A stretch of DNA of 64,000 nt from Methylotenera sp965234545 (GCA_965234545.1 OZ248348.1:310001-374000), one strand, 5' to 3'. Numbered from the stretch's first letter, positions 24,371 through 32,645 are shown. The notes: generated from the sequence alone by a model not told the origin. Program-made: numbers and translations.

Positions 24371-24411
24371 TTATTAACAGTTATTAAATATAATTCAGCC
24401 AGGCTTGTCAA
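24371..24411 (-). promoter_or_regulatory. Promoter and likely operator of parDE
   Basis: On the minus strand, TTGACA (24411-24406) and TTTAAT (24388-24383) are separated by 17 bp, a near-consensus sigma-70 promoter. A direct repeat ttattaa-cag-ttattaa (+ strand 24371-24387) overlaps the -10 and could be the ParD binding site. Confidence 0.7.
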
Positions 24412-24423
24412 TCAGCGACTGAC

Positions 24424-24451
24424 TTAAGCCAGCATTTTATGCTGGTATAAT
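24424..24451 (+). promoter_or_regulatory. Promoter with palindromic spacer before the GGR-family gene
   Basis: TTAAGC (24424-24429) and a perfect TATAAT (24446-24451) are 16 bp apart. Between and touching them is a perfect 7-3-7 palindrome ccagcat-ttt-atgctgg (24429-24445). A repressor or activator dimer could bind there. The ATG follows 37 bp after the -10. Confidence 0.6.
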
Positions 24452-24488
24452 TTTCCACATTCAATCAGTAAAAGCCTCTTGCACCCCC

Positions 24489-25646
24489 ATGACCTTGACC
24501 TCAGAAAATAACTATGACGTGGCAGTTGTTGGCGCCGGTCCAGCCGGTGCCTTAGCGGCTTATGAACTGGCTAAAGCCGGTTTGCGCTGTGTGGTTTTAG
24601 AGCGAGAATTCTTGCCTAGGGTTAAAGTTTGCGGCGGTGGCTTGATTTATAAAGCCCGTAAAGCTTTGGACATTGATATCAGTGCTGCCATCGAAAGAGA
24701 GCTGTTTGTCACCGAGTTTTCCTTGTTTAAAATCGGTAAAACTTACATCACCCCAAGGCAAGGTGTGCCCATGGTCACCATGGTGATGCGCGATCAATTT
24801 GATTTTTTGTTGCTTAATGCAGCCCGTGACTTGGGTGCGGATGTGCGAAGCGCGTTTGAGCTTAAGGCCATGACGATTAAACCGGATTATGTTGAGTTGG
24901 TCGATGCCACGGGACAGACGGTGGCAGCACAATTCGTGGTCGGTGCCGATGGCGCCAGCAGTGCAGTGGCTAGGCTAGGCGGTTGGTCTAAGGCAGAAGC
25001 CGTCGCCCCTGCCTTGGAATGTGAATTACAAGTCAGTGAGGCGGACATGGCTAGGTTTTCCAGCACGGCGCGCTTCGATTTGGATATCCCTAAAGATGGC
25101 TACAGCTGGGTATTTCCTAAAGGTCGGCACCTATCGGTCGGCGTTGGACGTTTTTTTAAGGAAGAGCGCACCAACTTGCATCAAACCTTGGAGACTTATC
25201 TGCAGCATTTGGGATTGCAAGATTACCAAGATAAAACCGTGCACGGTTTTGTTATACCGCTTAGCCCTAGAAAAGAGGGCGCCATATTGGGCCGCTTGTT
25301 CTTAGTGGGCGATGCGGCTGGTTTCGCCGATCCGGTTTTGGGCGAAGGTTTAACAGCCGCCATCTTGAGTGGGCAAGCGGTGGGCCGTGCCATCGCCACT
25401 GCGGGCATGGATTTGCATCAGGCACAGGCCAATTACCAAGCTTATGTGGACGACCAGGTGTTGGGCGATTTAGCCGTCGCCCGCAAGTTAGCCAGTTTTT
25501 GCTACTTGTCGCCTAGTTTACGGAATTGGTTGATAGCTAAATCCAGTGATAAGCTGATAGCCGCCATGACGCGGATTATCATGGGGCAAAGTAAATACCT
25601 GGATTACCAAATGCGCTTTATGGATAAGATTAAGTTCTGGCAGTAA
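24489..25646 (+). CDS. Geranylgeranyl-reductase-family FAD-dependent oxidoreductase
   Basis: The 385-residue flavoprotein has the N-terminal Rossmann motif VVGAGPAGALAAYELAKAG (residues 13-31) with an acidic residue ending strand 2 (VVLERE). The GGR-type motif RVKVCGGGLIYKA follows, then VVGADGASSAVARLGG (about 151) and the C-terminal FAD motif LVGDAAGFADPVLGEG (about 273). Members reduce isoprenoid double bonds or hydroxylate and reduce lipophilic substrates. No chlorophyll, carotenoid or archaeal-lipid genes are near, so the substrate cannot be named; a quinone or polyprenyl lipid is possible. It is monocistronic, with its own promoter. Confidence 0.85.
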   Translation: MTLTSENNYDVAVVGAGPAGALAAYELAKAGLRCVVLEREFLPRVKVCGGGLIYKARKALDIDISAAIERELFVTEFSLFKIGKTYITPRQGVPMVTMVMRDQFDFLLLNAARDLGADVRSAFELKAMTIKPDYVELVDATGQTVAAQFVVGADGASSAVARLGGWSKAEAVAPALECELQVSEADMARFSSTARFDLDIPKDGYSWVFPKGRHLSVGVGRFFKEERTNLHQTLETYLQHLGLQDYQDKTVHGFVIPLSPRKEGAILGRLFLVGDAAGFADPVLGEGLTAAILSGQAVGRAIATAGMDLHQAQANYQAYVDDQVLGDLAVARKLASFCYLSPSLRNWLIAKSSDKLIAAMTRIIMGQSKYLDYQMRFMDKIKFWQ

Positions 25647-25728
25647 CTGGCAAAGCAATTGTTGCCGCCGCTATCACTTACAAGCAGTGCTTGCTCCGCG
25701 AACACTAGGGTTCTCATTCCTTCAATGC

Positions 25729-25768
25729 AAAAAACAAAAGCCCTTTAAAAAAAGGGCTTGTATTTTTT
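25729..25768. terminator. Bidirectional terminator beyond tRNA-Ser
   Basis: A perfect 9-bp stem aagcccttt/aaagggctt (25738-25746 and 25751-25759) has a four-A loop. On the minus strand it is followed by a T-rich run (25737-25729), and on the plus strand by tattttttt-like bases to 25768. It fits termination of tRNA-Ser from one side and of the GGR-family gene from the other. Confidence 0.85.
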
Positions 25769-25861
25769 GGCGGAGAGCGAGGGATTCGAACCCTCGATAC
25801 AGATTTAAGCCCGTATGCTTCCTTAGCAGGGAAGTGCCTTCGACCACTCGGCCAGCTCTCC
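25768..25861 (-). tRNA. tRNA-Ser(GCT)
   Basis: The minus strand folds as a class II tRNA: acceptor ggagagc/gctctcc, D arm from tggccgag, anticodon stem cttcc/ggaag around loop ctgctaa (anticodon GCT, reading AGC/AGU), a long variable arm (catacgggcttaaatctgtat), T arm gagggttcgaatccctc, then discriminator G and an encoded CCA. It has a promoter upstream and a terminator directly after it. Confidence 0.97.
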
Positions 25862-25905
25862 GTTTAATGCGCTAATGCTACTTGGTGTTACCTAATCGAG
25901 GCGCG

Positions 25906-25934
25906 ATATTACTTGATTCGCGGCCAAAAATCAA
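25906..25934 (-). promoter_or_regulatory. Promoter of tRNA-Ser with GC-rich discriminator
   Basis: On the minus strand TTGATT (25934-25929), a 17-bp spacer and TAATAT (25911-25906) are followed at once by cgcgcc. A GC-rich discriminator is typical of stable-RNA promoters under stringent control. It lies about 45 bp before the mature tRNA 5' end. Confidence 0.65.
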
Positions 25935-25966
25935 TTTTAAATTCCTAGGCAAACCAGCAAGATGGC

Positions 25967-27193
25967 TTACTTGCCTTCTAATTCAAAGGCCTTGTGTAAG
26001 ACGCGAACCGCGAGCTCTAGGTATTTCTCGTCCACCACCACGGCAATCTTGATTTCTGAGGTGGAAATCATTTGAATGTTGATGCCTTCTTCGGCCAAGG
26101 TGCGGAACATTTGGCTGGCGATGCCGACGTGTGAACGCATGCCCACGCCCACCACGGACACTTTAGCAATTTTGTCGTCGCCGCTTATTTCACGGGCACC
26201 AATGTGCGCTTGCACTTTGTCATTCAAAATGGCCAAGGCCTTGTTCATTTCGTTTTTGTGCACGGTGAAGGTGAAGTCGGTTGCGCCATCGGCACCGGTA
26301 TTTTGGATGATCATGTCGACATCAATGTTGGCATCGGCAATCGGGCCCAAGATTTGGTAAGCAATGCCCGGTTTGTCCGGTACGCCGAGCACGGTGATTT
26401 TCGCTTCATCGCGGTTAAAGGCGATGCCAGAGATGATGGGTTGTTCCATGTTGTCTTCTTCCTCAAATGTGATCAGTGTGCCGTCGCCTTCTTCTTCGAA
26501 GCTCGATAGCACACGCAACTTAACTTTGTATTTACCGGCAAATTCGACGGAGCGGATTTGCAATACTTTAGAACCTTGGCTGGCTAACTCCAGCATTTCT
26601 TCAAAGGTGATGGCGTTCAAGCGGCGCGCTTCAGGCACCACGCGTGGGTCGGTGGTGTAGACGCCGTCTACGTCGGTGTAAATTTGGCATTCGTCCGCAC
26701 CCAAGGCCGCAGCCAGCGCTACACCTGTGGTGTCGGAACCGCCGCGACCTAAGGTAGTGATGTTGCCTTGTGCGTCGACGCCTTGGAAACCTGCTACCAC
26801 GCAAACGTAGCCGGCATCCAAGTCGGCTTTTAGGTTGACTTGATCGATGTTAAGAATGCGCGCTTTGGTGTAAGCGTCGTCGGTTAAAATTTTCACCTGG
26901 GCGCCGGTGTAGCTTTTGGCTTTGATGCCCAACTCAATTAAGGCCAAGGCGGTCATGCCTACCGTTACTTGCTCACCGGTCGAAACGATCATGTCCAGCT
27001 CGCGCGGATCCGGCTCGGCCATTAACTCTTTAGCGAGGTTGATGAGTTTGTTGGTTTCGCCTGACATGGCGGACACCACCACGACCACTTGGTGGCCCAT
27101 GGCTTTGTAACGCGCGACGCGTCTGGCCACATTGCGAATGCGATCTGGGTTGGCAACCGAGGTGCCACCGTATTTTTGTACTATAAGTGCCAT
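25967..27193 (-). CDS. lysC: Aspartate kinase
   Basis: The 408-residue product phosphorylates aspartate, the first step to Lys, Thr, Met and diaminopimelate. Visible motifs: KYGGTS at residues 7-12, STGEQVTVGM, GRGGSDTTGVALAAALGA and YTDVDGVYTTDPR in the kinase domain. Two ACT domains follow from about residue 265 (ITVLGVPDKPGIAYQILGPI and VSVVGVGMRSHVGIASQMF) and should bind Lys and/or Thr as feedback inhibitors. It follows alaS by 25 bp on the same strand. Length and layout match the stand-alone aspartokinase of Betaproteobacteria. Confidence 0.97.
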   Translation of the reverse strand: MALIVQKYGGTSVANPDRIRNVARRVARYKAMGHQVVVVVSAMSGETNKLINLAKELMAEPDPRELDMIVSTGEQVTVGMTALALIELGIKAKSYTGAQVKILTDDAYTKARILNIDQVNLKADLDAGYVCVVAGFQGVDAQGNITTLGRGGSDTTGVALAAALGADECQIYTDVDGVYTTDPRVVPEARRLNAITFEEMLELASQGSKVLQIRSVEFAGKYKVKLRVLSSFEEEGDGTLITFEEEDNMEQPIISGIAFNRDEAKITVLGVPDKPGIAYQILGPIADANIDVDMIIQNTGADGATDFTFTVHKNEMNKALAILNDKVQAHIGAREISGDDKIAKVSVVGVGMRSHVGIASQMFRTLAEEGINIQMISTSEIKIAVVVDEKYLELAVRVLHKAFELEGK

Positions 27194-27218
27194 TTACTGC
27201 TTCCTAAATAAACTGCGT

Positions 27219-29867
27219 TTACTGTGTTTTATCGTTTACCCATGCCGCTACGCTGGCTAGGGCCGGTGGCAAGGCGCTGGCGTCGGTGCCACCGGCCATC
27301 GCCATGTCGGGTTTGCCACCGCCTTTGCCGCCGACTTGTTGGGCGACGTGGTTGACCAAATCGCCGGCTTTTAGTTTGCCGATTAAATCGGCCGTCACGC
27401 CGGCAGCCAGGCTGACTTTGCCGTCATTGACGCTGGCCAACACGATGGCCGCCGATTTAAGTTTGTCTTTGAGCTTGTCCATGGTTTCGCGCAGTGCATT
27501 GGCATCGGCGCCGTCTAAGCTAACGGCCAACACTTTAACGCCATTGATGTCGGTGGCTTGGCCGACCAAATCGTCGCCTTGGCTAGCGGCCAATTTGGAT
27601 TTCAATCTGGCCAATTCTTTTTCTAAGGCTCTGGCGTGCTCGCTCAATTGCGCGACTTTGTTCGTCACCTCGCTGATAGGCGCTTTGAGTTCGTGAGCCA
27701 ATTGCGCGATTAGGGCTTGTTGGCTGTTGATTAAGCGCAGGGCGCCGTGGCCGCTAGTGGCTTCCACGCGTCTGATGCCTGCTGCCACGCCGGATTCGCC
27801 GGTGATTTTAAATAAGCCGATGTCGCCGGTGCGGTTGACGTGGGTGCCGCCGCATAATTCGCGTGAGCTGCCGATGTCCAAGACCCGCACTTCGTCGCCG
27901 TATTTTTCACCAAACAGCATCATGGCGCCGGTTTTTTGCGCGGACTCGATGTCCATGACGCGGGCTTGGCACTCGGCATTGGCTAAAATTTCGGCATTCA
28001 CCAAGGCTTCCACTTGGGCCATTTCGCTGTCCGTCATGGGGGCGTTGTGGACAAAGTCAAAGCGGGTTTTGTCGGCGTCCACCAGTGAGCCTTTTTGTTG
28101 CACGTGGCCGCCCAAGACTTCACGCAAGGCTTTGTGCATTAAATGCGTGGCCGAATGGTTGCGCATGATGTTGTTGCGGGCCGTTAAATCGACCGTGGCT
28201 TTTAAGTTGTCGCCGACGTTTAGCGAGCCGGTTTTTAATACGCCGTGATGGCCAAACACCGCGGCTTGGATTTTTTGCGTGTCTTCCACGGCAAAAATAC
28301 CTTGCTCGCTTTTTAGCAAGCCGGTGTCGCCCACTTGGCCGCCAGATTCAGCATAAAAAGGCGTGCTGTCTAAGACCACCACGCCTTGTTCGCCTTCGTT
28401 TAATTGCGCCACGGCGCTGCCGTCTTTGTATAGCGCCAAGACCTTGGCTTGCGTTTCTAAACTGACGTAGCCTTTGAATTCTGAATTGGCACCGCTGTAG
28501 TCTAAGTTGGTGGCCATTTTGAATTTACCCGCTGAGCGCGCCTGTTCTTTTTGACGGCTCATGGCGGCATCAAAGGCAGCGCTGTCTACCGCCACATTGC
28601 GCTCGCGGCAAATGTCGGCGGTTAAGTCTAGAGGGAAGCCAAACGTGTCATGCAGTTTAAAGGCCAAGTCACCGTTAAAAGTGCTGTTGCCAGCCTTAGC
28701 CATGCTGGCCAATTCCGTCTCTAAAATTTCCATGCCGTTTTCTATGGTTTCAAAGAAACGGTCTTCTTCCAATTTGAGCGTGCTGGTGATGCGTGCTTGT
28801 TCGGTTTTAAGTTCGGGGTAAGCGTCGCCCATTTCTTTGACTAAGTCGGCCACCAAGCTGTGGAAGAAAGCACTGCGTGCGCCTAGTTTGTAACCGTGGC
28901 GGATGGCTCGGCGCACGATGCGGCGCAACACGTAACCGCGGCCTTCGTTGCCCGGAATCACGCCGTCGGCAATCAAGAAAGCGCAAGCGCGGATGTGGTC
29001 GGCCAGCACTTTTAAGCTAGGGCTGTCGAGGTCGGTGGTCTTGGTCGCTTTGGCGGCGGCGGCGATTAAGCCTTGGAATAAATCGATTTCGTAATTGGCG
29101 TGCACGTGTTGCAAGACCGCAGATAAACGCTCCAGGCCCATGCCGGTGTCGACGCTGGGTTTGGGTAATAAATGCATGACACCGGCTTCGTCGCGGTTGT
29201 ATTGCATGAACACGTTATTCCAAATCTCGATGTAGCGGTCGCCGTCTTCGTCTGGGCTACCCGGTGGGCCACCAAAATGGTGATCGCCGTGGTCGTAGAA
29301 AATCTCCGTGCAAGGGCCGCAAGGACCGGTGTCACCCATCATCCAGAAGTTGTCTGAGGCGTAACGCGCGCCTTTGTTGTCGCCTATGCGCACGATGCGT
29401 TCCGCGGGCACGCCTATGTCGTTCAGCCAAATGCCGTAAGACTCGTCGTCTTCCGCATAAACGGTGACAGTGAGTTTGTCTTTAGGCAGTTTGAAAACTT
29501 CGGTTAGCAATTCCCAGGCATAGCTGATGGCTTCTTTTTTGAAGTAATCGCCAAAGCTGAAGTTGCCCAACATCTCAAAGAAAGTATGGTGGCGCGCGGT
29601 GTAACCTACGTTTTCTAGGTCATTGTGTTTGCCGCCGGCGCGTACGCATTTTTGGCTGGTGGTGGCACGCGTGTAGCTGCGTTTATCAAAGCCCAAGAAC
29701 ACGTCTTTGAATTGGTTCATGCCGGCGTTGGTGAACAATAAGGTAGGATCGCCGTGTGGCACCAGTGAGCTGGAAGCCACCACTTGGTGGCCTTTTTCGA
29801 CAAAGAAGGCCAGAAAGGCGGAACGAATTTCGTTGCTACTGGGCGTGCTGCTGAGTTTAATGGTCAT
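27219..29867 (-). CDS. alaS: Alanyl-tRNA synthetase
   Basis: The 882-residue enzyme charges tRNA-Ala. The N terminus has the class II motif region SNEIRSAFLAFFVEKGHQVV, then VPHGDPTLLFTNAGMNQFKD and GMGLERLSAVLQ. The editing domain carries the zinc motifs HSATH and CGGTHVNRTGDIG, and a C-terminal C-Ala domain ends the protein. Full length for the family. It sits between recX (33 bp upstream) and lysC (25 bp downstream) and is probably cotranscribed with recA and recX, as in many Proteobacteria. Confidence 0.98.
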   Translation of the reverse strand: MTIKLSSTPSSNEIRSAFLAFFVEKGHQVVASSSLVPHGDPTLLFTNAGMNQFKDVFLGFDKRSYTRATTSQKCVRAGGKHNDLENVGYTARHHTFFEMLGNFSFGDYFKKEAISYAWELLTEVFKLPKDKLTVTVYAEDDESYGIWLNDIGVPAERIVRIGDNKGARYASDNFWMMGDTGPCGPCTEIFYDHGDHHFGGPPGSPDEDGDRYIEIWNNVFMQYNRDEAGVMHLLPKPSVDTGMGLERLSAVLQHVHANYEIDLFQGLIAAAAKATKTTDLDSPSLKVLADHIRACAFLIADGVIPGNEGRGYVLRRIVRRAIRHGYKLGARSAFFHSLVADLVKEMGDAYPELKTEQARITSTLKLEEDRFFETIENGMEILETELASMAKAGNSTFNGDLAFKLHDTFGFPLDLTADICRERNVAVDSAAFDAAMSRQKEQARSAGKFKMATNLDYSGANSEFKGYVSLETQAKVLALYKDGSAVAQLNEGEQGVVVLDSTPFYAESGGQVGDTGLLKSEQGIFAVEDTQKIQAAVFGHHGVLKTGSLNVGDNLKATVDLTARNNIMRNHSATHLMHKALREVLGGHVQQKGSLVDADKTRFDFVHNAPMTDSEMAQVEALVNAEILANAECQARVMDIESAQKTGAMMLFGEKYGDEVRVLDIGSSRELCGGTHVNRTGDIGLFKITGESGVAAGIRRVEATSGHGALRLINSQQALIAQLAHELKAPISEVTNKVAQLSEHARALEKELARLKSKLAASQGDDLVGQATDINGVKVLAVSLDGADANALRETMDKLKDKLKSAAIVLASVNDGKVSLAAGVTADLIGKLKAGDLVNHVAQQVGGKGGGKPDMAMAGGTDASALPPALASVAAWVNDKTQ

Positions 29868-29899
29868 AGTTTTACTGCGTTTCTTATATAAAAGCCAGG

Positions 29900-30340
29900 C
29901 TAACTGGCTGGCTCGTCGTTCGTTATGCTGCTCAATACTTTTTTAATCACATCAAAGCTAAAGCCGCGGCTTTGTAAAAATCGGGCTTGCTTGGCCCATT
30001 CTTCACGGCTACTTGGTGCGCCATGGTATTTCTTTTGGCACACCGCTTTGGCGTAGTCCAGTTCGTGGGCTTTTATTTCTTCCACGGCACCGGCTATTAA
30101 GTCTTCGGCTATGCCTTTTTCACGCAGCTCGCTGGCGACTTTGGCGCTGCCGTAGCGCACTTTTCTGGCGTGCACCAATTGCTCGGTAAACCTCGCGTCG
30201 CTTAACCAGCCGCGCTTTTTAAAATCATCCAATATGGCCGGAATGTCGTCCGACTCTTCGGCATAAGCCTTTAGTTTTTGCGCCAATTCAACATAAGAAT
30301 ACTCGCGCTTACCCAAGTAATCCAAGGCGCGCTGGCGCAA
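29900..30340 (-). CDS. recX: RecA modulator RecX
   Basis: The 146-residue, helix-rich, basic protein contains the RecX three-helix repeats: RALDYLGKREYSYVELAQKL, then ILDDFKKRGWLSDARFTEQLV with the conserved D-x-R-F, and KVASELREKGIAEDLI. RecX binds RecA filaments and limits strand exchange. It lies 47 bp after recA on the same strand, the usual arrangement. The start has a Met followed by the family's N-terminal RQRALDYL and looks right. Confidence 0.93.
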   Translation of the reverse strand: MRQRALDYLGKREYSYVELAQKLKAYAEESDDIPAILDDFKKRGWLSDARFTEQLVHARKVRYGSAKVASELREKGIAEDLIAGAVEEIKAHELDYAKAVCQKKYHGAPSSREEWAKQARFLQSRGFSFDVIKKVLSSITNDEPAS

Positions 30341-30387
30341 ACTTTTAGCTTGGTAGACGATGGCTGACCCCGCTTAAGGTTGAGCTA

Positions 30388-31422
30388 CTAGTCTTCTTCG
30401 GCTTCCGCGCGAACGGCCGGCATGGCATCGGCGATCGCTTTCATGTTGGCACGAATTTTTGCATCGATTTCATTAGCAATCGCTGGGTTGGCTTTCAAGA
30501 AGTCACGCGAATTGTCTTTGCCTTGGCCGATTTTTTCACCGTTGTAGCTGTACCATGCACCGGCTTTTTCCACGAACTTGGCGTTCACGCCCAATTCGAT
30601 GATTTCGCCTTCGCGGGAAATGCCTTCGCCGTACAAGATGTCGAATTCAGCTTGTTTGAACGGCGGCGCTACTTTATTTTTGATGACTTTGACGCGGGTT
30701 TCAGAGCCGATGACTTCGTCACCTTTTTTGATGGCGCCGGTACGGCGTATGTCTAAACGCACGGAGGCGTAGAATTTAAGGGCGTTACCACCGGTGGTTG
30801 TTTCTGGGTTACCAAACATCACGCCTATCTTCATGCGGATTTGGTTAATGAATATGACCAAGGTGTTGGTGCGTTTGATGTTGCCGGTGAGTTTACGTAA
30901 GGCTTGGCTCATCAAGCGGGCTTGCAAGCCCATGTGTGAATCACCCATTTCGCCTTCAATTTCCGCGCGTGGCGTTAGGGCGGCGACCGAGTCCACCACC
31001 ACGATGTCGACTGAGCCTGAGCGCACCAACATATCAACAATTTCTAAGGCTTGTTCGCCGGTGTCCGGTTGGGAGATCAATAAGTCCGGCACGTTGACGC
31101 CTAATTTGGCGGCGTATTGCGGATCCAAGGCATGCTCGGCGTCGATAAAAGCGGCCGTGCCACCCATTTTTTGCATTTGTGCAATCACTGACAGCGTCAG
31201 CGTGGTTTTACCAGACGATTCCGGACCGTAAATTTCCACCACACGGCCGCGCGGTAAACCGCCTATGCCTAAGGCAATGTCCAGGCCCAATGAGCCGGTG
31301 GACACCGATTGGACGTCTTCGCCTATGCTGCCATCACCCATACGCATGATGGACCCTTTGCCGAATTGCTTTTCAATCTGCGCTAATGCGGCGGCAAGTG
31401 CTTTGCTTTTGTTGTCATCCAT
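30388..31422 (-). CDS. recA: Recombinase RecA
   Basis: The 344-residue protein has Walker A GPESSGKTT (about residues 65-73), the DNA-binding loop region GDSHMGLQARLMSQALRKLT, Walker B LVIFINQIRMKIGVMFGNP, the motif ETTTGGNALKFYASVRLDIRR and an acidic C-terminal tail (EAEED). It forms filaments on ssDNA, promotes strand exchange and triggers LexA cleavage. A GAGG ribosome site precedes the ATG. The 58-bp gap to cinA contains no CTGT-N8-ACAG LexA box that I can see, so SOS control, if present, must act further upstream or through another motif. Confidence 0.98.
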   Translation of the reverse strand: MDDNKSKALAAALAQIEKQFGKGSIMRMGDGSIGEDVQSVSTGSLGLDIALGIGGLPRGRVVEIYGPESSGKTTLTLSVIAQMQKMGGTAAFIDAEHALDPQYAAKLGVNVPDLLISQPDTGEQALEIVDMLVRSGSVDIVVVDSVAALTPRAEIEGEMGDSHMGLQARLMSQALRKLTGNIKRTNTLVIFINQIRMKIGVMFGNPETTTGGNALKFYASVRLDIRRTGAIKKGDEVIGSETRVKVIKNKVAPPFKQAEFDILYGEGISREGEIIELGVNAKFVEKAGAWYSYNGEKIGQGKDNSRDFLKANPAIANEIDAKIRANMKAIADAMPAVRAEAEED

Positions 31423-31480
31423 GGTGTTTTGCCTCTGAGTTTTATGTGGTTTTGATTGCGTTTAACAGCCTGCAATTATT

Positions 31481-31978
31481 TCATAAATCAAGGCTTAAGG
31501 TAAGTGCAATCAGCCCTTCAATTAGGCTTTTTGCCGATTGCTGGCGAATTTCTTGGCGGCTGCCGTTAAAGTGCGCAGTCGTGCTGCGCGGGGCTTGATT
31601 TTGCCCTAACCAGGCAAAGCAAACCGTGCCTACCGGTTTGGTGGGTGTGCCACCACCGGGGCCGGCAATGCCGGTGACGGCGGCGCTTAATTGGCTGCCA
31701 CTTATTGCCATCACGCCGCTGGCCATTTCCACGGCGGTTTGTTCGCTGACGGCACCAAAGCTATCCAAGGTGTTGCTGGCTACCTTGAGTAGGTTTGCTT
31801 TGCTGGCGTTGCTGTAACTGACAACCGCGCATTCAAACCAGGCCGAGCTGCCGGCCACGCGCGTGATGATTTCCGCACCCAAGCCGCCGGTGCAAGATTC
31901 AGCCAAGCTTAAGGTTAGGCCGCGGGCTAGCAGTAAACTGCCGAGTTGCTCGGCTAAATTATTTAATTCATGGTCCAT
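31481..31978 (-). CDS. cinA: Nicotinamide-nucleotide amidase, CinA C-terminal domain
   Basis: The 165-residue protein is the single CinA/PncC domain: LAESCTGGLGAEIITRVAGS with the nucleophile Ser, the ECAVVSYSNASKANLL segment and AVTGIAGPGGGTPTKPVGTV. It deamidates NMN to nicotinic acid mononucleotide in the pyridine-nucleotide salvage cycle. It lacks the N-terminal molybdopterin-like domain of long CinA proteins. It sits just upstream of recA on the same strand, and a perfect palindromic repeat lies 13 bp before its ATG. Confidence 0.93.
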   Translation of the reverse strand: MDHELNNLAEQLGSLLLARGLTLSLAESCTGGLGAEIITRVAGSSAWFECAVVSYSNASKANLLKVASNTLDSFGAVSEQTAVEMASGVMAISGSQLSAAVTGIAGPGGGTPTKPVGTVCFAWLGQNQAPRSTTAHFNGSRQEIRQQSAKSLIEGLIALTLSLDL

Positions 31979-31991
31979 TAACTATCTCGTC

Positions 31992-32011
31992 ATTCCCGCG
32001 TACGCGGGAAT
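31992..32011. repeat. Perfect 20-nt palindrome upstream of cinA
   Basis: attcccgcgtacgcgggaat is an exact palindrome preceded by gtc and followed by cca. It matches the widespread proteobacterial 'CATTCCCGCG...CGCGGGAATCC' intergenic element, similar to Neisseria dRS3. Such elements are repeated in genomes and often flank other mobile repeats. Confidence 0.8.
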
Positions 32012-32025
32012 CCATTTTAAAATCA

Positions 32026-32128
32026 TCACCACAGAGGCACGGAGGCACAGAGAAAACCTTAAAAAATAACTTTAAAATCTACCCACATAACTTTTGATCT
32101 TCTCTGTGTCTCCGTGCCTCTGTGGTGA
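32026..32128. repeat. 103-bp inverted-repeat element between pgpA and cinA
   Basis: Arms of 29 nt at 32026-32054 and 32100-32128 (tcaccacagaggcacggagg and its complement) match at 28 of 29 positions around a 45-bp AT-rich centre. Sequences of this 'caccacagaggcacggag' type are known as scattered intergenic repeats in many bacteria. It contains no gene and would form a strong cruciform or RNA hairpin between the two operon halves. Confidence 0.85.
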
Positions 32129-32141
32129 AAGGCTTTTTTCA

Positions 32142-32645
32142 TCAACTAAAGTAAATTAAAACTTGTATAACCAGTATGGCGTAAACGGCGGCCAATAAAT
32201 CGTCCAACATCACGCCTAAGCCATTCTTAAATCGCTTATCCAATTGGCGTATCGGGATGGGTTTCCATATGTCGAATAAGCGGAACAGCAAAAAGGCCGT
32301 TAGCGTCCAGTGCCATTCATTCGGCGTAACGGTTAACACCAACATCATGGCGACAATTTCGTCCCAAACGATGCTGCCGTGATCGGGCACGCCCAGCGCG
32401 TCACCGGTGACTTGGCAGAAGTAGATGCCGAGCAGGAACAGGCCGGCGATGATGATTAATTGCGTGCTCAAGGCGTAGACGGAAATCAGCCAGAAAAATG
32501 GCAAGCCGACCAAGCTACCAAAGGTGCCCGGCGCTTTGGCAGCTAAACCGCTACCTAGGCCTAAGGCAAAAAAGTGGGCGGGGTGTTGCAAGAGCAGTTG
32601 CAAGCTGGGCGGCCGAATGCCGCCGGGTTTATTTGAAGTGGTCAA
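32142..32645 (-). CDS. pgpA: Phosphatidylglycerophosphatase A
   Basis: The 167-residue inner-membrane protein has the family motif LGLGSGLAAKAPGTFGSLVGLP near residues 32-53, several hydrophobic segments, and the acidic VWDEIVAMM and WKPIPIRQLDKRFKNGLGVMLDDLLAAVYA landmarks. It dephosphorylates phosphatidylglycerophosphate to phosphatidylglycerol. It overlaps the end of thiL by 17 bp, so the two are surely cotranscribed. The thiL-pgpA pair is common in Proteobacteria. Confidence 0.95.
   Translation of the reverse strand: MTTSNKPGGIRPPSLQLLLQHPAHFFALGLGSGLAAKAPGTFGSLVGLPFFWLISVYALSTQLIIIAGLFLLGIYFCQVTGDALGVPDHGSIVWDEIVAMMLVLTVTPNEWHWTLTAFLLFRLFDIWKPIPIRQLDKRFKNGLGVMLDDLLAAVYAILVIQVLIYFS

Noticed and set aside
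24489..25646. Chlorophyll or bacteriochlorophyll geranylgeranyl reductase (chlP/bchP)
   Set aside because: Only the general GGR family pattern is supported. No photosynthesis genes are nearby, so a specific name would be a guess.
25687..25875. Plus-strand 62-codon frame
   Set aside because: It runs through the terminator and the whole tRNA-Ser gene, so it is not coding.
27219..29867. Plus-strand frames inside alaS (for example 27727-28248, 173 codons)
   Set aside because: They are antisense of a strongly conserved synthetase, with no motifs, ribosome sites or neighbours of their own.
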